Program-made: the position numbers and the translations under genes
The notes under the pieces: model-generated
Told to the model about the DNA's origin: nothing
Databases searched by the model: none
What the model saw: the letters and a program-made list of their open reading frames with translations, nothing else
Shown here: positions 62,257 to 64,000 of the stretch, piece by piece
Layout: the number at the start of each line of letters is the position of its first letter
Numbering within the stretch: position 1 is the stretch's first letter
Source of the DNA: Ferdinandcohnia sp036962685
Lineage (GTDB): Bacteria; Bacillota; Bacilli; Bacillales; Bacillaceae_L
Assembly: GCF_036962685.1 (NCBI RefSeq)
Contig: NZ_JBALOP010000002.1
Location: 124,001-188,000, forward strand
Direction: 5' to 3'
DNA length: 64,000 nt

Positions 62257-64000
62257 TCATCTACAGCAGCCTGTCACGGAAATTAAAGGAATCGGTGAAG
62301 AGACAGGAATACAGCTTAATGAGATGCATATTTTCACCATTCATGACCTACTTATGTACTTTCCGTATCGATTTGAAGATTACAGTTTACGAGACCTTGC
62401 TGAGGTCAAGCATGAGGAGAGAATCACGATTGAGGGAAAGGTACACAGTGAGCCACTGTTAACCTATTACAATCGTAAACGATCACGCTTAACCTTCAGG
62501 GTCCTAGTTGGTCGCTATTTAATAACAGCGACCTGTTTTAATCGGCCGTATTATAAAAATCAGATTTCGTTAAACGATACTGTTACAATTACAGGGAAAT
62601 GGGATCAGCATCGGCAAACGATTACTGTCAGTGAGGTAGTTTTCGGTCCGATGATAAAAGATAACCGTATAGAACCTGTATATTCTATAAAAGGGAAAAT
62701 CACTGTAAAAGGAATGAAGCGTTTTATCGCGCTTGCCCTCAAGCAGTTTGGCGAACAAATTGAGGACAATCTCCCTGAGCAATTATTAACAACCTATCGG
62801 CTTTTACCAAAGAAGGATGCTATTAAAATTATGCATCATCCATTAAGCCATCAGGATTTAAAACAAGCACGAAGACGTTTTGTGTATGAAGAGTTTCTGC
62901 TTTTTCAACTAAAAATGCAGGCATTAAGGAAGTTTGAGCGAGAGCAAACAGCAGGTTCTTCAATGGAATTTCAAATGGGAGAACTAGAAGGTTTCATGAA
63001 TGGATTACCATTTCCATTAACAAATGCTCAAAATAGGGTTGTTACAGAAATTATCAATGACCTTCGTTCCCCTTATCGAATGAATCGATTACTTCAAGGT
63101 GATGTTGGTTCAGGGAAAACCGTTGTTGCAGCCATCTCCTTATATGTAGCCATCCTTTCAGGATATCAGGGTGCATTAATGGTGCCAACAGAAATTTTAG
63201 CTGAGCAGCATGCCCATTCACTTGCCGAGCTATTTTCGGATTATGGATTAAATATTCAACTGTTATCGAGCTCTGTAAAAGGTAAACGAAGAAGAGAAAT
63301 TCTGGAACAGCTTAAATCGGGAGAAATCCATATATTAGTAGGTACCCATGCTCTTATCCAAGACGAAGTCAATTTTCATAAGCTCGGCCTCGTTATAACA
63401 GATGAACAGCATCGATTTGGTGTAGAACAACGCAGAGTTTTACGAGAAAAAGGTGAAAATCCCGATGTTCTTTTTATGACTGCTACACCAATTCCCAGAA
63501 CGCTCGCGATTACTGTATTTGGCGAAATGGATGTTTCGGTTATTGACGAAATGCCCGCAGGACGGAAGAAAATCGAAACCTATTGGGTAAAGCACGAGAT
63601 GTTAGAGCGGATTTTGGTATTTATTGAAAAGGAGCTCGCTAAAGGTAGACAAGCCTATGTCATTTGTCCGCTGATTGAAGAATCTGATAAGCTGGATGTT
63701 CAAAATGCGATTGATGTTCATACAATGCTCAGCTTTCATTTTCAAAACAAAGCGAAAGTAGGCCTAATGCATGGGCGATTAAGTGCAGATGAAAAAGAAG
63801 ATGTGATGAGACAATTTAGCGAAAATGACGTTCAAATTCTCGTCTCAACTACCGTTGTTGAGGTAGGTGTAAACGTTCCAAATGCGACATTGATGGTGAT
63901 TTATGACGCGGAACGTTTCGGTCTATCACAGCTTCACCAACTTCGAGGACGTGTCGGTAGAGGTAGCGAACAGTCATACTGTATTCTTTTAGCTGATCCA
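62249..64000 (+). CDS. recG: RecG, branch-migration helicase (3' truncated by window)
   Basis: RecG is a DNA translocase that processes stalled forks and Holliday junctions. The frame runs from GTG 62249, inside the end of sdaAA, to the last base, giving 584 codons of an expected 680 or so. The wedge (OB) domain includes GKVHSEPLLTYY. Helicase motifs are QGDVGSGKTVVAA (I), DEQHRFG (II), MTATPIPRTLA (III), STTVVEVGVNVPNA (V) and QLRGRVGRG (VI). The frame is unbroken; the missing end is a window effect. Confidence 0.95.
   Translation, partial: MNSHLQQPVTEIKGIGEETGIQLNEMHIFTIHDLLMYFPYRFEDYSLRDLAEVKHEERITIEGKVHSEPLLTYYNRKRSRLTFRVLVGRYLITATCFNRPYYKNQISLNDTVTITGKWDQHRQTITVSEVVFGPMIKDNRIEPVYSIKGKITVKGMKRFIALALKQFGEQIEDNLPEQLLTTYRLLPKKDAIKIMHHPLSHQDLKQARRRFVYEEFLLFQLKMQALRKFEREQTAGSSMEFQMGELEGFMNGLPFPLTNAQNRVVTEIINDLRSPYRMNRLLQGDVGSGKTVVAAISLYVAILSGYQGALMVPTEILAEQHAHSLAELFSDYGLNIQLLSSSVKGKRRREILEQLKSGEIHILVGTHALIQDEVNFHKLGLVITDEQHRFGVEQRRVLREKGENPDVLFMTATPIPRTLAITVFGEMDVSVIDEMPAGRKKIETYWVKHEMLERILVFIEKELAKGRQAYVICPLIEESDKLDVQNAIDVHTMLSFHFQNKAKVGLMHGRLSADEKEDVMRQFSENDVQILVSTTVVEVGVNVPNATLMVIYDAERFGLSQLHQLRGRVGRGSEQSYCILLADP

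Overview
The window is a chromosomal segment of a spore-forming, low-GC Gram-positive bacterium of the family Bacillaceae. It carries spoIIGA-sigE-sigG, spoVE and spoVM. Gene order follows the Bacillus subtilis arc from murE to recG almost gene for gene, and regulation is Firmicute-type (a T-box before ileS, three PyrR attenuators, many TTG/GTG starts with strong Shine-Dalgarno sequences). Protein divergence from B. subtilis and several missing genes suggest a Neobacillus/Mesobacillus-like genus, but that is only an inference. Two N-runs show that this is a draft assembly.

Layout. 1-13 kb is the division and cell wall (dcw) cluster: murE (5' end outside the window), a small orphan Mur-ligase N-domain gene, mraY, murD, spoVE, murG, murB, divIB, ylxW, ylxX, sbp, ftsA, ftsZ. 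13-16 kb is the sporulation sigma module spoIIGA-sigE-sigG. 16-20.5 kb is ylmC, ylmD, ylmE, sepF, ylmG, ylmH, divIVA. 20.5-26.2 kb is T-box-ileS, ylyA, lspA and ylyB. 26.2-38.3 kb is the complete UMP biosynthesis operon pyrR-P-B-C-AA-AB-K-D-F-E. 38.3-45.4 kb holds rqcH (minus strand), yloB, yloC, remA, gmk and rpoZ. 45.6-57.4 kb is coaBC-priA-def-fmt-rsmB-rlmN-prpC-prkC-rsgA-rpe, tightly packed. 57.7-64 kb is spoVM, rpmB (minus), yloU, fakA, sdaAB, sdaAA and the start of recG, cut by the window end.

How the genes work together. The first block makes lipid II (MurE, MraY, MurD, MurG, MurB), polymerises it in the spore (SpoVE) and builds the divisome (DivIB, FtsA, FtsZ, SepF, DivIVA). SpoIIGA activates pro-SigE after asymmetric division, and SigG takes over in the forespore. 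The pyr genes make UMP under PyrR feedback attenuation. The coaBC-rpe block joins CoA synthesis, replication restart, formyl-Met start and finish (Fmt, Def), rRNA modification, and the PrkC/PrpC kinase-phosphatase pair with the ribosome GTPase RsgA.

The genes themselves are mostly ordinary. The unusual material lies between them. Five copies of a roughly 170-200 base structured element (family A) all lie on the + strand, with a conserved fold, a paired insertion on the two sides of a stem, and an upstream hairpin that differs in sequence from copy to copy. Four copies of a second family (B) have TGTCTAGCT ends, and two of them carry the same two-hairpin module that sits inside family A. There is also one 125-base nested palindrome (C). 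Both assembly gaps fall in the same arm of family A. Another oddity is the 148-residue orphan Mur-ligase N-domain between murE and mraY. The leader of sigG has a hairpin that buries its ribosome binding site.
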